From the NCBI GenBank assembly GCA_037074705.1, contig CM073590.1, positions 138,713,600-138,777,599 of the forward strand: 64,000 bases of DNA, read 5' to 3'. The notes under the pieces were generated by a model that was not told the DNA's origin, made no database searches, and saw only the letters and a program-made list of their open reading frames with translations. The translations under genes were made by a program, and so were the position numbers. This stretch comes from Zhengitettix transpicula. Taxonomy: Eukaryota > Arthropoda > Insecta > Orthoptera > Tetrigidae. Shown one piece after another: positions 46,761 through 58,830 of the stretch (position 1 is the first letter of the stretch; the number at the start of each line of letters is the position of its first letter).

Positions 46761-49016
46761 TTGTTAAACATGTCTTAGGTATGACATCACTTTCACTTCA
46801 GAGTACGACATGTTATGTAACTGTATTATGTTACGTTATGTAATGATTCTCGGTCTTCAGACCCCCACAACAACCCTTCAAAATAAAACTACCTTATTTA
46901 CAATTCAGATAAAATAGTAGTTATGTACCGCTGTTATTAAGTTTATAGGCTGAAGCAGAAAGGAAATTATTAATGCTGTTCACCAGTTCTCAAACAAAAT
47001 TTCGTGCCTTACCTCAGGATAATTTACTGGAGCAATCCAAAGAAGATAAGCTTCGCGCCTTCATGATCGTTTGTAAGTTACTTTAAATTCGGCAGTGATC
47101 CGTCGGTTTGGCAGGTGAGAACGTAAATCGTCCCGTTCCTGTTACTCCATTATTAGTCGGTTACTGGCTTGCAGCCTTCCTGCTAGCGTGCTGCTTTACC
47201 CAGGATAATTTTCTGTGAGCAGTTAGACGTCTGCACGAAACTCATCCTTTTACATTCCCTATTTTTAGAAGAAATATATTACCCATTCATGGGTTGTGGC
47301 ATTTCCGTTAAAGCGAATCACGTGCACTCATAATGTATTCTGTAATAACATTTTGAGATTAAAAATGTTAATGCCACTTATTAATAAACCCGCTGGATTT
47401 CTAAAGGTTCTTTATTACGTTTATCTTTTCAATGAACATTGTTTAATTCTCACGAATTATTGCATTGATAATAAGAAAAGTAATTGGGATAATACTTTAT
47501 TTATATTTTTTTCCTGAGGTTTATAATAGTCGCGTCGACAACGTGGTCATTGGCGATTGTATACATTTTTCTTTAATATATATATATATATATGAATATA
47601 AATATTCATTTTAGGCTTACCTCAGGCTTCGTAACTGATCCGAATTATTCTCGTTTCGTGGTTATAAGAAAATGGAACCTTGAAAAGAGTTAATCATTTT
47701 TTAGTTTTGAGTCCTTTATTGTTTTTTTAAAATCATCCTGTGATATAGAAAAGTAAAAATTCTACAAGCACTAATAGTTTCAAACTCTAAAAACAAAATC
47801 GGGAATCGATAAAATTGCACTTACAAATGAGATTACCGCCAGTTTTACATATGTAATATCGATTCTTGACGTCACATCTTTGGTGTTCAGATTTCCCACA
47901 TCTTTCCTATTTGTGTGTGTATGTCTGGAACGTTCTTCGTTGTTCAGCCTATGTATCCAGTTACAGTGAAGTGTAATAGTAATGTAGAAGTAAACCCTGC
48001 AGAGGTCTGGGAGAGTTTTCAATCAACTACACATACACAGTATTGAGTCAGAAAATTATGTTCATTAATAAAACATTAAGTAAACGGCTTTCGTCCTCTT
48101 TTTATAGGACATCTTCAAGTTTAATATACAATTTAGAAATTAATAACAATTATTTACATAGTATTTTAAGAATTACAAAACATTAAAAAACTATTTATTT
48201 ACAGTTTTGTATGTAAACCATGAAAAACAATGTAGAAGCATGGTTTTACTACCTGGCCTGTCACAACTGAAATAAACTTCATACGTGATGGTGAAGTGTG
48301 GCCGAAAACAATGAATTAAGATATTTTCCTAGATTAATGAGTGAATGTTACTGTTCCGTTCCACTCCAACAGCTTTAATGTAAAATTTTATACCAATAAT
48401 TTAATCAAAATTTATGAAACGTTTGTAATTTAACATTTGAGACACTATTGTAGCATAATTTGTTATGTTATTAAGATAAACAGGTAAAAATACATTTTTT
48501 TCGGCCACACTTCAATGCCATTTATGAGTTTCATTTCGGTTGCAACAGGCAACGCAGTAAAACCTAGCCTCGAAATTGTTTCGCATGATTTATAAACAAA
48601 ATTGTAAGTAAAATTAAATTAATTAAAATATTTTGTATTTCTGCATAAAATTTATAAATATTTTTGTTACTAATTTCTAAATTGTGGATTAAACCTGAGG
48701 TGGTCCTAAAAAATAGGACAAAACATTATATATTTAACGTTAGGTTAATAAACATAATTTTCTGACTCTTGCCGTGTATTTTGTTTATTTATATTATTGT
48801 GAATGTTAGATATTTTCTTATTTTTTCAGTCATTCTGTAACTTTCACTAATAAACAACCTCCGAAAGATTTGATCTGCATTTGAATCAAATAAAAAAACA
48901 TTTTTGATTGTCAGTTTCGTCTTTAATTGTATGCAAACGTGAAGTATATTCTGGGCTCTAAATGATGAAAACAGATCGTTTCTTTAGGGAATATGTACCT
49001 CAAGAAGAGATATAAA
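46761..49016. other. Mostly unique AT-rich sequence
   Basis: No gene recognised. 47030-47240 is balanced in composition. A (TA)8-10 microsatellite is at about 47576-47594. 48690-48730 contains AAAAAATAGGACAAAACATT, part of nothing I recognise. Confidence 0.35.
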
Positions 49017-49219
49017 CCGACCTCCTGTGGTGTAGTTGTAAGCGGTACCGTTTCCCATCACAGAGATGCCGGGTTCGATTTTCGATGTCGGGTGTGTTTC
49101 TCCATACTGAGTAACTCCCACTAATTAGTTCCCCGACAAGTTAAATGTATCAGTGTACAAAATCGCTAATGACCGTAGAAGTTTATGGGAGTATAAATAA
49201 AATAAAGAGAGAAAAAAGA
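49017..49219 (+). repeat. tRNA-derived SINE
   Basis: The head is a tRNA-like pol III promoter: A box TGGTGTAGTTGTAAGC (49028) and B box CCGGGTTCGATTTTCG (about 49069), about 40 bp apart. It is followed by an unrelated body and a tail of AAATAAAATAAAGAGAGAAA. It does not complete a cloverleaf, so it is a SINE rather than a tRNA gene. Confidence 0.78.
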
Positions 49220-49361
49220 AACAGTTATGATACCCTTATGAATATTTGATTGTAATTATTAGTCGTCAGTATTCTATACCCATTATTTCAAGAACAGAAG
49301 ACTTTCAATGAAGGTCAGCATAACTGAATTAAAAAATCAGGAACAAAAAATCTCGATCTGA

Positions 49362-49440
49362 CTGGTAATCGAACGCGGGACCTTCAAATATAATTTAGGA
49401 CGTGAAGAATGTGATCTAGTAAATTGTAGGCTAGCCTGTG
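49362..49440 (-). repeat. tRNA-like SINE head, degenerate
   Basis: On the reverse strand TCCCGCGTTCGATTACCAGT (49362-49380) is a B-box/T-arm-like sequence, and AGGCTAGCCTACAATTT (about 49424-49438) is a weak A box at plausible spacing. No acceptor stem seen. Confidence 0.45.
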
Positions 49441-49486
49441 CTCAGTCTTATGCAATGGTTGGAGAAATATCGTACCTGGATGGGAG

Positions 49487-49575
49487 TTGACTTGGTTAGC
49501 TCCGACGGAAGTGTGTCCACGTACCTAGCGGAGGTCCGATTCCAGGACCGGAAGCATTTCTCTCATCCTTTATTT
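49487..49575 (+). repeat. tRNA-like SINE head
   Basis: GACTTGGTTAGCTCCGACGG (A-box-like) is followed about 40 bp later by AGGTCCGATTCCAGGACCGG (B-box-like). The body beyond about 49575 is not recognisable. It may pair with the reverse-strand head just upstream. Confidence 0.5.
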
Positions 49576-51802
49576 GAAATAATATTCATAAAATGTAATT
49601 CTTTTAATATCACACAGTCATATAATATAGGTTAATTAGACTGTTTATAACTGAACATAAACTTTTTTGTTTTTGCTTTGTGTGTAAATGAAGGACTGAT
49701 CCAGTTGGTCTGCCTGTGTTTATTTCTTGTGCCTAAAAAACAATGTAAAACATATAAAATCAGTATTCGGCAGGTAGGGAAGAAAACAATCTGAATTGAA
49801 TTTTTATATTTAATAAACGTCTTATTTCTTAATAAAGATGTATGTAAGGTCAGATTGGATGTTGTTTCATGGAGAAAAATGGATTTAATGTCCATAATAT
49901 AATTACCTAATATTTATATCAATTAGTATCGTCTCCTATATTTTTTTTGAGGTCTTCATAAGGGCATTATAATATTTTTCAATAATCTACAATTACGAAT
50001 ACCACCGTTTTACGCTTGGAAGCGACGTAATTTACCAAAAGTTAAATTTTAATTTATTGGTTCACGGAAAATAGATTCAAGTGATACATTAGCCCGCAGA
50101 TCAATATCTACAGCCATTCATCAGTCCTATTTGAAGACATGGGTATGATGGTTGAAACTAGAATTTATTATTTACAGCTGCTTTCCATATCAAATATATA
50201 GGATTATTCAGGCGTGCAAACGTATTAAATTTTACCAGACTCTCACTGCGCATTTCCCTAGCTTTTTCAGAACCCGATGAACATGACTTACCCTTATTCG
50301 TTTAACTATTATTCAACATCTGATTCCTATAACTCTCTGGAATGATGTATATCACGATAAATTCATATTACTCCATAGAGGATTTTCGGAAGTAATGAAA
50401 TTGATTTAGGCGTGTTTTCTGATTTAAAAAATTATTCTCTTTTGAATAAAAGACTAGTTTTATTTGTTGTTTAAGTGAGATAGTAAATGTAAATTTATAA
50501 TTATCTCAATTTTTATATTTCATACTTTTGAAATTAACTACAATTTTTATTTTTATGTTAGGTCAAGTCTTTATTGATATTTGCTAACTCTTAACCAATT
50601 AGTAATCCGTTAAAGCACTACTAATCCAATAAATATGTCTTCAAATTAATTCACATATCAACTGCAAAATTTTAATAGAATGTTTTCATGTTTCAGTATT
50701 TATTAGAATAAATTTTATTTTTCCCCGACATTATATTCGTCGGTATGCAATATTACGGAACAGTTAATTATGGAACGTTATATGTTGTATTAACGAAAAC
50801 GTAATATGTTTATGTATAACTGAAACCCTAATAAAATATCGTTTGAGGGATTAGTTCCTTATTAACGTATATTCGACCCTTTCCCCTGGAAGCGGTCGTT
50901 GCGGTACAAACCGCCCATTCCTTTGTGTTGGCTTCACGTTGGTTTACTGCTGAAACTCTTCTACTTGAAGAATTCTCACGTGGAATTTACTGCAGACGCA
51001 TTCTGAATTACATTAGAATGATGTATCTTTCAACCATTACGGTACCCTCAAGGACTGTTAAAATTCCATCAAGGTAAATAAATTTTACTGCTCGGTCATA
51101 GGATTGTAACGATCTAGTTTTAATGTTTTCATTTAAAGGTAATGTTTTTATAATCGACTCATCCTCAAACGCATTTCAGCGGACGCCATTACAAAGGCAT
51201 CTGACAAAGGAGATATGGAAAATCGCTGCGTCATCTTGCGTTAAAAAAGGCAATGGTCGTCAACACCACGGAAGCTGCTCACATTATAATCGTCTCATTC
51301 ATTTAGGCACCTACTCAGATGCTCTTTTTTCCAATGACCTCAAATGAATTTAAATATTTTATGAAAAATAGGAGTTGTTTATTATTCTTAATGAATTATA
51401 AATATACAACAAAAATTGTTCCAAAAGAGATTTTAATAAGATTAAACTGCATCTACAATTATATAAATGATTTCATCTCGTTGTTAAAAATTATGTGTTA
51501 CAGTAAATTGTGTTTGACATATGAACAGTAAGCAATATTTTTGTGTGTTATAATAAGGCAGGTAAGTAAAGGGAAAATATAACAATCTCAATTGTAATAT
51601 ACCTTACTTGGCTACAGTCACTATCCTTATGAAATACAAAGCTTTAAAAACACTAACAATTAAATTTTATGTTGCTAACCATATTTCGTTTTAATCTTTT
51701 CTTTCTCTTTTGATAATTGGCTTTTTAATTTTTAAATAGGTTCACACACATTCTTAAGGGATGGGCGCTTAATTTAACGTGAAGTATTGAATTTATTTAA
51801 AT
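49576..51802. other. Mostly unique AT-rich sequence
   Basis: No gene recognised. 50870-51010 and 51160-51320 are less AT-rich; the forward frame at 51123-51347 has no known domain. Confidence 0.35.
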
Positions 51803-51806
51803 ATAT

Positions 51807-52816
51807 TGTAATGTCAATTAATTAGGCCATTAATTGTTTGGACATAAAATTTGAATTGTTTGATAAATCCATTATAGCGGTCTGATCGAACAAAGCAACA
51901 ATGGAGAAGCGAGCCCGGCTGCTTTGTCGAAAAGTAAAAATGACGTTTGCGCACACGAAAGTCTGAGTCAGTTTTACGCATACAGCCAGCCAGGAAAGTC
52001 TAAGTCAGATTTTACGTATATAGCCAGCCAGGAAAGTCAAAGGAAATTTTACGTCTACAGCCAGCTAGGATACAATTGGTGCCAAAAGATTGCTGTGGAC
52101 GGATGAAGTATTTAGAAAGAGTCCAGATACCGGTAGTAGAACAGCGAGACCAGATAGAAACAATTTTGTTATAAGTTGCAGTCTGTGAAATAAACATCCA
52201 AATATTCGTCGATAAACATGTTGAGTGCGGAAGTCTAATTTCTATTCTCAAATTAGACCATTGTTTCAATTTTGGAAGACCAAGTAATTGCATCCAGCGT
52301 CTAATTATCGTCGGAACGAGTGAATAACATATCCTTAACGAACAGAGAACCAGTATTTGACAAACTAGAAAGTATTAATTAGAGTCAGTGAAAACCAAGA
52401 CCTGATGAGTAAAAATTAAAGTGTTAAAGTGTCCGAACGAGGTAAAAATGGATTGTTCCGGTACCAGACCGACGGTCCGGAAGTAACATAATTTTGAATA
52501 ATATTGTAAACGCTATGATAAAGTCATATTTCGTTCCCTTTTTAATTGTCAATCAAAGTTAATTTCTTTACCTTTTAATTTCTTTCATTCTATTGACATA
52601 TTGTTTAGGTAAATTGTAAACTGTTTTGTTAATAAGATTTCAAATTATTTTGTTTTGTGTTCATCAGCAAACCCTGTAAAGGCCCTGAGATATAAAAATT
52701 ATTGATTGTAATTGTTTTTGCGTTTGAAGCCACAATTTTATAATAAATTTTATTTTATGTTTTAAATTTTGTTTATTACTTCATTTAATTAAAGCCCACA
52801 TTTGTTGATTATTACA
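51807..52816 (+). mobile_element. Solo LTR, copy 5
   Basis: It starts TGTAATGTCAATTAATTAGG and ends TTGATTATTACA, with ATAT at 51803-51806 and 52817-52820. The diverged family marker CAGCAAACCCTGTAAAGGCC is near 52668. A minisatellite of three units of about 37 bp (about 51957-52075) repeats GTCTAAGTCAG, TTTTACG and ACAGCCAGCCAGG. TTTGTCGAAAAGTAAAAATG near the start is shared with the other copies. No primer-site-like motif is evident. Confidence 0.8.
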
Positions 52817-53307
52817 ATATATTAAAACACAATAAATGTAACGTAAAAGAATAAAGATTATGTACATTTTCTGAATATTTCTCCGGCTATAGACATGTGA
52901 CGATCCCAGGTTAATCGTGGGCGTTGGAACATTACACCCAAAATAAAACATTAAGAGAATATTTCCCATCGTTAAATTTTATCACCATTAAGCGGTCAGA
53001 TTAATGTCCCAAAATTTACATCTACTGTAAATATCTATTCACGTGAGAACAATTGCGTCTCACTGCGCAATGTTGGCCCGGTTTTCTGAGCGATGGTCCT
53101 CTAGGTCTGTGCAGGGTCACTTGGCGGGATGGGTTAATTTATACCAAGCCACGCACAGCCAGGTCAGAGAAATAAATGTCAGTAATAGGTTTGACCAGAT
53201 AAACCAGACACTTTACGCCAGAAACGGGTAACTTCCTTCTTCGGATATTTCTCCTCCCACTTTAAGCCTTGGATTTTAAAATTAAAGCTCCCGTAATTCT
53301 TGGCACC
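52817..53307. other. Nothing firmly recognised
   Basis: AT-rich to 53040, then balanced sequence leading into the retroposon fragment; 53190-53307 may be part of its 5' region. Confidence 0.35.
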
Positions 53308-53640
53308 TAGTCCGGATTTGAGGGGGTGTATATTACGGGGTCGCCGACGCTGGGTATACGGTAAGAGATGTGCGATGATCCTATTGGACCAGTCGGCTAG
53401 CTGCCCCCTAAATCAAGAGCGGTATGGTGTCGGGAATGCCGCATCCAAACAGAAAATCCAACTCTCGTTATCGGAAGGGCGTGGCTCCGACCTACCTGAT
53501 GTTGGTTTCTTTAGGATTTTCCTTGAACTAGGCGAATGCCAGGTACGATTGTAAAAATATAGCCCGGAGGCCCTAGTCACGCCTTGGTTATGTTGTACCA
53601 CCTTCTGCATCCTTCTTCCACCCCTTTCAATTCTTTTGAG
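53308..53640 (+). repeat. Retroposon copy, diverged
   Basis: Colinear with 33111-33460: GGTGTATATTACGGGGTCGC, ATACGGTAAGAG, AGTCGGCTAGCTGCCCCCTA, TTATCGGAAGGGCGTGG, TAGCCCGGAGGCCCTAGT. It is shorter by small deletions and lacks the A-tail. Confidence 0.82.
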
Positions 53641-53860
53641 GTACATCATAGTCTCGCGTATCCGATCGCAAATAAAGCACCACTTTGTTATTCCAGATTT
53701 AGCACATTTGAGGTCAAGACGATGTTAACTTCAATACGCGGCACATTTCCCGGAGACGTGTCCTGACATTTTTATTCTCACTCGGACCCTTCCCTTCATA
53801 TATAATTCCATGCCATTAGCAAGAATCTAAAAAAAGGTTTTTAAGTTGGTCTACTGTATT
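53641..53860. other. Short unassigned stretch
   Basis: No feature recognised. Confidence 0.35.
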
Positions 53861-53975
53861 TTTCGGTTGCATCGCTCTTTGCTATTGTGATTATTTTTGG
53901 CTCCTGAAGAACGGAGAAAGTTTCCAGATATGTTGTGTAGTATTTATGTCACTTATTTTGTCTGTATTTGGCTAT
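53861..53975 (+). mobile_element. Foldback-family right half
   Basis: GGCTCCTGAAGAACGGAGAA, TGTTGTGTAGTATTTATG and CACTTATTTTGTCTGTATTT match the right arm of 16846-17064. The order CTGAAGA ... GATATGTTGTG recalls the CTGANGA ... GAAACGTTGTG pattern with mutations in the second box. No left arm is present. Confidence 0.6.
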
Positions 53976-55279
53976 TTTATCTTTTTATTCTAAAATAATC
54001 ATCGCTGTTATTCCTGTTTTTAAACATATAACCATAATTAGCATTAAATACTAAAATTCAAACACATGTAACATGCTGTTTATTACACTTCTCCTGTTTA
54101 ACGAACCACCAATATACCAATATACGTACTCTGGTTCCCTCATCGAGCTTTGTTCTCCATGAAAGAGAATTCCAAATAGTGCTATAAAATAACGTACTAC
54201 GAGTGGCCAGAAATCAACCGAACACTTCTCCGCGCTACTGGTGAAACGATCGTTATGTTATCCACTGGAAACTCTGTATACGCCCATATTTGTGGAAGAG
54301 AACGAACAATCAGCTAAATGTCTCCGTATTCTGTTAGTTTAAAAACACCAATATTCATTCAGGATAAATAAAGTTAACACTTACGGGTAATGAAAAGTCG
54401 GTAGCTTTTGTGGTATGATTAAGTTAATATCTAATCATCGCTGCACATTAAAAAATTTTAAACACGGAATTCTTACAGTTTAATAATGGATTCATTCGTT
54501 GGGCATAATATCGATCGATAGAGACACGAGAATCGTTATATTATCCGAGAGAATTTTCCAGTAGAGTATAACCAGCATTTTTGTTTGAACTATCCTTTCC
54601 TACGACATGCTTTGATGTTATCTATCCAATATATTATAAAAATGCTCGTTTACAAGTCAGAGAGAGAATATTTTAATAAAATAATATTTGATCTCATCCG
54701 TTGCAAAAAACGAAGGTCGATATACATACATTGACGGTTAACTATAAAGTTCAAATTCATGAGGCCACTATATCAGTTTTATAATCGAACTACTTATTCA
54801 TCGAAACAGCCACAGGCAAGAGTCAGCGTATAACTATGTTTTCAGAAGACTACGAAATATAACTAATTTACGACAGATCTGATAGTTAATGTAACAGCTC
54901 ACGCAAGTATCATGTTTATTTTTAAACTTTATTTATATATTATATTTACTTACCAATAATCGTGTATTAAAAACAGGAAATATATAAGATAAATCGTAAT
55001 ATTAAACACTTAAAACACTTATCTCAAATACAATTTATTTATTTTTGCGTCACAGTCACATCTGAAGTGGTTCCTTTTCCTTCGCGTACAGGCATAATTC
55101 AGCTCTAATGATAATTTCGAAGAGCAAAAATTATTGTATGAATTAGTTTAAGTCTATGGCAGGAATCATCATGAGCCAAGTTTCATAGTATAAACATAAT
55201 TATTTGTTTTTACATACCACACTCTTCCTACAGTACCAACTCAGCATATTTAACATACACAATATTTGAAGAAATAGCT
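53976..55279. other. AT-rich, nothing recognised
   Basis: No gene or repeat recognised. Confidence 0.4.
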
Positions 55280-55620
55280 TATTTACGCTCTTGAAAACTT
55301 TAACAGTAAGGTAGTGAATATGTTACGATATTTGTTGCGACTCATTTCAACGGAAATTGAGGGCGAGAGTGAGAGAGGGAGATACATACGGAGAGAGGCA
55401 TCATGCTAGAGTCGTTGAAAACCTGGTTTACGCTCACTGGAAACTTTGACAGTCAAGGAGGAATTCGCATGCAGGGAGTCTGTCGTCTTGAACTTGCCTC
55501 TGAGCACTGCTTTAATAGAATGCAAACTAGGTGTTTCCCATGAAGTATCAGCGTTCAGAAGGCAGAATAGATGCGGGCGTTGCGTTTAGCAGCTACCCTA
55601 CGGAAAACTATTGTTTTCTG
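55280..55620 (+). repeat. Interspersed repeat related to 60680-60800
   Basis: TTTACGCTC..GAAAACTTTAACAG, TAGTGAATATGTTACGATAT and GAGAGAGGGAGATACAT correspond to TTTACATGCGCTGGAAACTT, TAGTGAATGCGTTACGAAAT and GAGAGAGGAGATACAT at 60690-60780. Inside this copy the first motif recurs near 55430 (TTTACGCTCACTGGAAACTT), so it holds an internal duplication. Class unknown. Confidence 0.6.
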
Positions 55621-55789
55621 CGGGAAATGTGAACTTGGTTGAATTTTTTTATTAATTTCCTTGTATTTATGATTTACCCTCATCAATATACAATGACTAA
55701 ACTGTTGAGTGCGAGAAATAGAAGACAAATAAGAAACTGCAATCTCTTTTAATAAATAGTTGAGAAAAAATAAGATTCGTGCTAATTCA

Positions 55790-56530
55790 ATGTAATGAAT
55801 GAAGTACTCGAAGATTATTGTGAAGGCTAAGTCGCTTTGTTGCCGTTAGGGCTTGTTATTTCTCGAAGGTCTTAGTCCCTTGACGTAAAAGAAGAAGGTA
55901 CAATGGACACTACTAGGGTTTACCAAAGGGAGAATGACGAAAGTTTGAAGAACCACTCCCGTCACCTACCGAGTGACGGCCAAAATAATTATGCAGAAGA
56001 AATTAAGTGTCCCGGAAGCGTCACTTGCGCAGACGGGCATGGAAAATTGTAAACATCTGGTCAAGATTATATATTTTGTTCACCAGAAGATACAGTAGAT
56101 TTCATTGGTTCCGGAGGGCGGACAATGAAAATTAAGTAAAATACGCAACGATTGGCAATTTTGAAGAAGAGTGGAATGTTTGAAGTTACCGGAGCCGAAG
56201 TCGGACGAGGGCTCGAGAAAATCTTGCATTCGGGACGAAGTTGCGATCCAATGCGTTTTGGGTCTACGTCCGGACTCTGAGCAGTGAGATTCTGATTCAA
56301 TTTGGCACCGTTTAAAAGACTATGAATGACAGAGATGTAGCCTTCGAGCGACTCTCCTGTGACCTACGGCTAAACCGACCATTCGGATTCGTCACCACAT
56401 CGGCCACTATGAGAATGTGAAATCCGCCATCACGATATCGTTATATAAATGTGTTAAGTGTCGCAATTGCGAGGATCCTAATTTTCTTAGACTGTGTAGC
56501 CACGTTTGGTTCACCCCACAATTTTGTCCT
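55790..56530. other. GC-richer block of unknown nature
   Basis: About 740 bp of balanced composition between AT-rich flanks. It has features seen in LTRs (many purine stretches, GGCTCGAG, a TTTGGTTCACCCCAC near 56508), but I cannot find matching ends or a target duplication. A 77-codon reverse frame (56067-56300) has no domain. Confidence 0.3.
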
Positions 56531-56854
56531 ACACGTACCTTGTTGTAATGAGTTAATTATTATCAAGTTATTACTTTAATTTTTATATTAAATTAAGTTT
56601 TACTTTATTTTATTAAATTATTATTTCTGACATAATTACATTCAGTTAAAAATTTAAATAATAGTAATAATTTAGTAAATTTAACTATTTAATTAAATAA
56701 TTATAATTGAATTAAAATTTATTTTATTGAATTAAATATTTGTTTTTATAAAAGTACATGCAAGTCGAGATGTGCCTTAAGAGATGTATCATTGTACGAA
56801 CTAATTTGATGTCACTTACTTTAGACCGACAGAAAACCTGATAGCACGTAGTTA
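56531..56854. other. Very AT-rich, nothing recognised
   Basis: Low-complexity A/T with no feature. Confidence 0.5.
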
Positions 56855-57250
56855 CATTTCCAGTTTAATAGAAATGGAAGGGATTTGAATGCGAGGATTC
56901 TGAACAGGTAGCAGGGTAGCCAAAGTTTATCTATGGCCTCAGAAATGTAGTTCAAGGATCCTACCCGGCAATTTATTTAAATTTGATGCAGTGGTAACCC
57001 TATGAAAAACCTGAATCACGTAGGTTGAGTATCCTTCGGATGACTGGTGTGAGGTTTTATGTTGAAATGCACCATTCTTGTCCCCATGCCTTGACTACTT
57101 TAGGAGGCAGCTGGCCGATTGTTCCAGAGTGGACAATTCTTACAGTATGCCCAATTTCTGCGACATCGTAGCATACACCTCTCAAAAATGACCAAGGTGT
57201 CTCTAAAGTAGGCCTTAGTTATAAAAGCATCCCCGCAAGTAGACCACAGA
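56855..57250 (-). repeat. Retroposon copy, reverse and diverged
   Basis: Reverse-strand relative of the 33111-33470 core: AAGGATCCTACCCGGCAAT (56956), TGACTACTTTAGGAGGCAGC, TGGCCGATTGTTCC, ACAATTCTTACAGTATGCCC and ACACCTCTCAAAA. Strongly diverged, no tail. Confidence 0.82.
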
Positions 57251-57474
57251 TATTCTCCACCTACAATGACGTGGAGTGAGGTAACTTAAACCATATTATA
57301 TTATTTATATTCAATGGGTTGATAATAATTTATAAAATAAATTTCACTACTTGGTTGTCGTCCACGAAACACAATTGTTTTTTACTAACAGTGGACCTGC
57401 ATCAATTTAATAGCAATAATCACGTTTATTAGAACTGTTGTTCCTTTTTATGTAGCATAAAACTATATATATAC
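57251..57474. other. Short AT-rich stretch
   Basis: Nothing recognised. Confidence 0.4.
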
Positions 57475-57587
57475 TTTTCTGTTTACTTAACTGCTCTGTA
57501 CTCACTGATCTAATATATTAAAACATACTTTGAAAGTTTCGTTTCAATGTTTCGATTAGTTGTGCTATATATATATATATATATATA
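57475..57587 (+). repeat. Left arm of perfect inverted repeat
   Basis: 113 bp starting TTTTCTGTTTACTTAACTGC and ending TTAGTTGTGC plus a 22-bp TA run. Its non-repetitive 91 bp are exactly the reverse complement of 58210-58300 by my reading. Confidence 0.92.
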
Positions 57588-58189
57588 CTAGCTGGGTGCC
57601 CGGCGTTGCTCGTGTACTTATTTATATAAACTCGAAAAAGTATTTAATTGAATACTTAAATATATTCCTTGAGTATTTCAGGATATAATTGTCAATTGTC
57701 ACTCAGTCTTCATACATTACGAAATATTACATTGATGAAATTGTTAGCTAGACTCACAACTAATATAGCGCGAAAATTAACTTACATTTTCCGCAAGGAT
57801 GGTAAAGTAATTCGTATTCTTCTTTATTACCATTCAATGGAGTATTGCTGTATAAAATTATACTTTTTATTTAAAGAACATATTTCTGCTTTATTTCATT
57901 CCTAATAAAGGAAATATTTCCTTTGTTCGTTGCGTAGTAACGTCTCTCTCTCGCGTGACGTCATTGTCTCTTGGCGCGCAGTAATTTAATATTTAATGAT
58001 CACGGTTTTTAATTATAATTCTTTCCACATGTATGCTAGGCGTTTCTCACCCTCACAGAACCGTTTCTCATATTTTGAAGAATATGTGTACCAATTTTTG
58101 TTTCATTCTGTCCACGCGATAAAATTTGAATAAAGAACAACGTAAATACATACATACATACATACATACAAATATACATCCTTTTTTAT
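57588..58189 (+). mobile_element. GCCCGGCGTTGC-headed element between inverted arms
   Basis: Starts CTAGCTGGGTGCCCGGCGTT and ends with an (ACAT)n microsatellite (about 58147-58171) and ATCCTTTTTTATTATAT. Head and tail resemble the element at 38711-39338, but the ~270-bp internal repeat is absent. The forward frame (57669-57905, 78 aa) has no known domain. Class unknown. Confidence 0.6.
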
Positions 58190-58300
58190 TATATATATAT
58201 ATATATATAGCACAACTAATCGAAACATTGAAACGAAACTTTCAAAGTATGTTTTAATATATTAGATCAGTGAGTACAGAGCAGTTAAGTAAACAGAAAA
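58190..58300 (-). repeat. Right arm of perfect inverted repeat
   Basis: A 20-bp TA run then GCACAACTAATCGAAACATT through to GTTAAGTAAACAGAAAA, the exact complement of the left arm. Similarity stops sharply outside both arms. Confidence 0.92.
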
Positions 58301-58559
58301 CTGCAATAAATGTAATGAATTATAATTTTAACTACTTAAATACACCTTGAACTAAAAATATTCAGGTATTGTGGTATTGTTAAAATATAAATATGTTACT
58401 TTTACATCCATAAAGTACAAAAACATGTCACACATAAAACTATTTTGTTTGGGATTTACCATCTAGAGCGAATTAATATTTTGGAAATATTTCTGGCTTT
58501 GTTTCGTTCTTTGCTCTGTTTTAAACAAAAACTTAATGGAAGTACACCAGAATGGCAAT
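58301..58559. other. AT-rich, nothing recognised
   Basis: No feature. Confidence 0.4.
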
Positions 58560-58830
58560 AAATCCAATGTGAGATTATTGGGCAGGCGGAATGACGGAGT
58601 TTATCCGGTGGGTATTAGCATGAGCCATCGGGCGTGCTGGAGGTATTAGTCGCTCTTTCTGGCTGGCGTCACGCTGGCCGTAATTTCCCTTTGGCATGAC
58701 GGTTCCCAGCTCTGGCCCTCGATAACTTTATTAAGGTTTTACAACAAAAGACGCACGGCAGCGGTGACTGAGTGACGTGTGCATAATGAAGTGCCAATAA
58801 AAGTCAGTTAAGTTTCGACGGAGCTCCACG
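58560..58830. promoter_or_regulatory. Candidate conserved non-coding element
   Basis: A sharply bounded, balanced-composition block with no repeat match and no open frame. It holds homeodomain-like TTTATTAAGG and CCAATAAAAG, and GGCGTCACGCTGGCCG near 58665. The texture suggests a constrained element, but conservation cannot be seen from one genome. Confidence 0.3.

Noticed and set aside
49017..49095. tRNA gene
   Set aside because: A and B boxes are present but no acceptor stem or full cloverleaf, and the sequence continues into a SINE body and A-rich tail.
56500..56530. TTTGGTTCACCCCAC as a primer binding site of an LTR element
   Set aside because: No LTR ends or target duplication could be matched around it.
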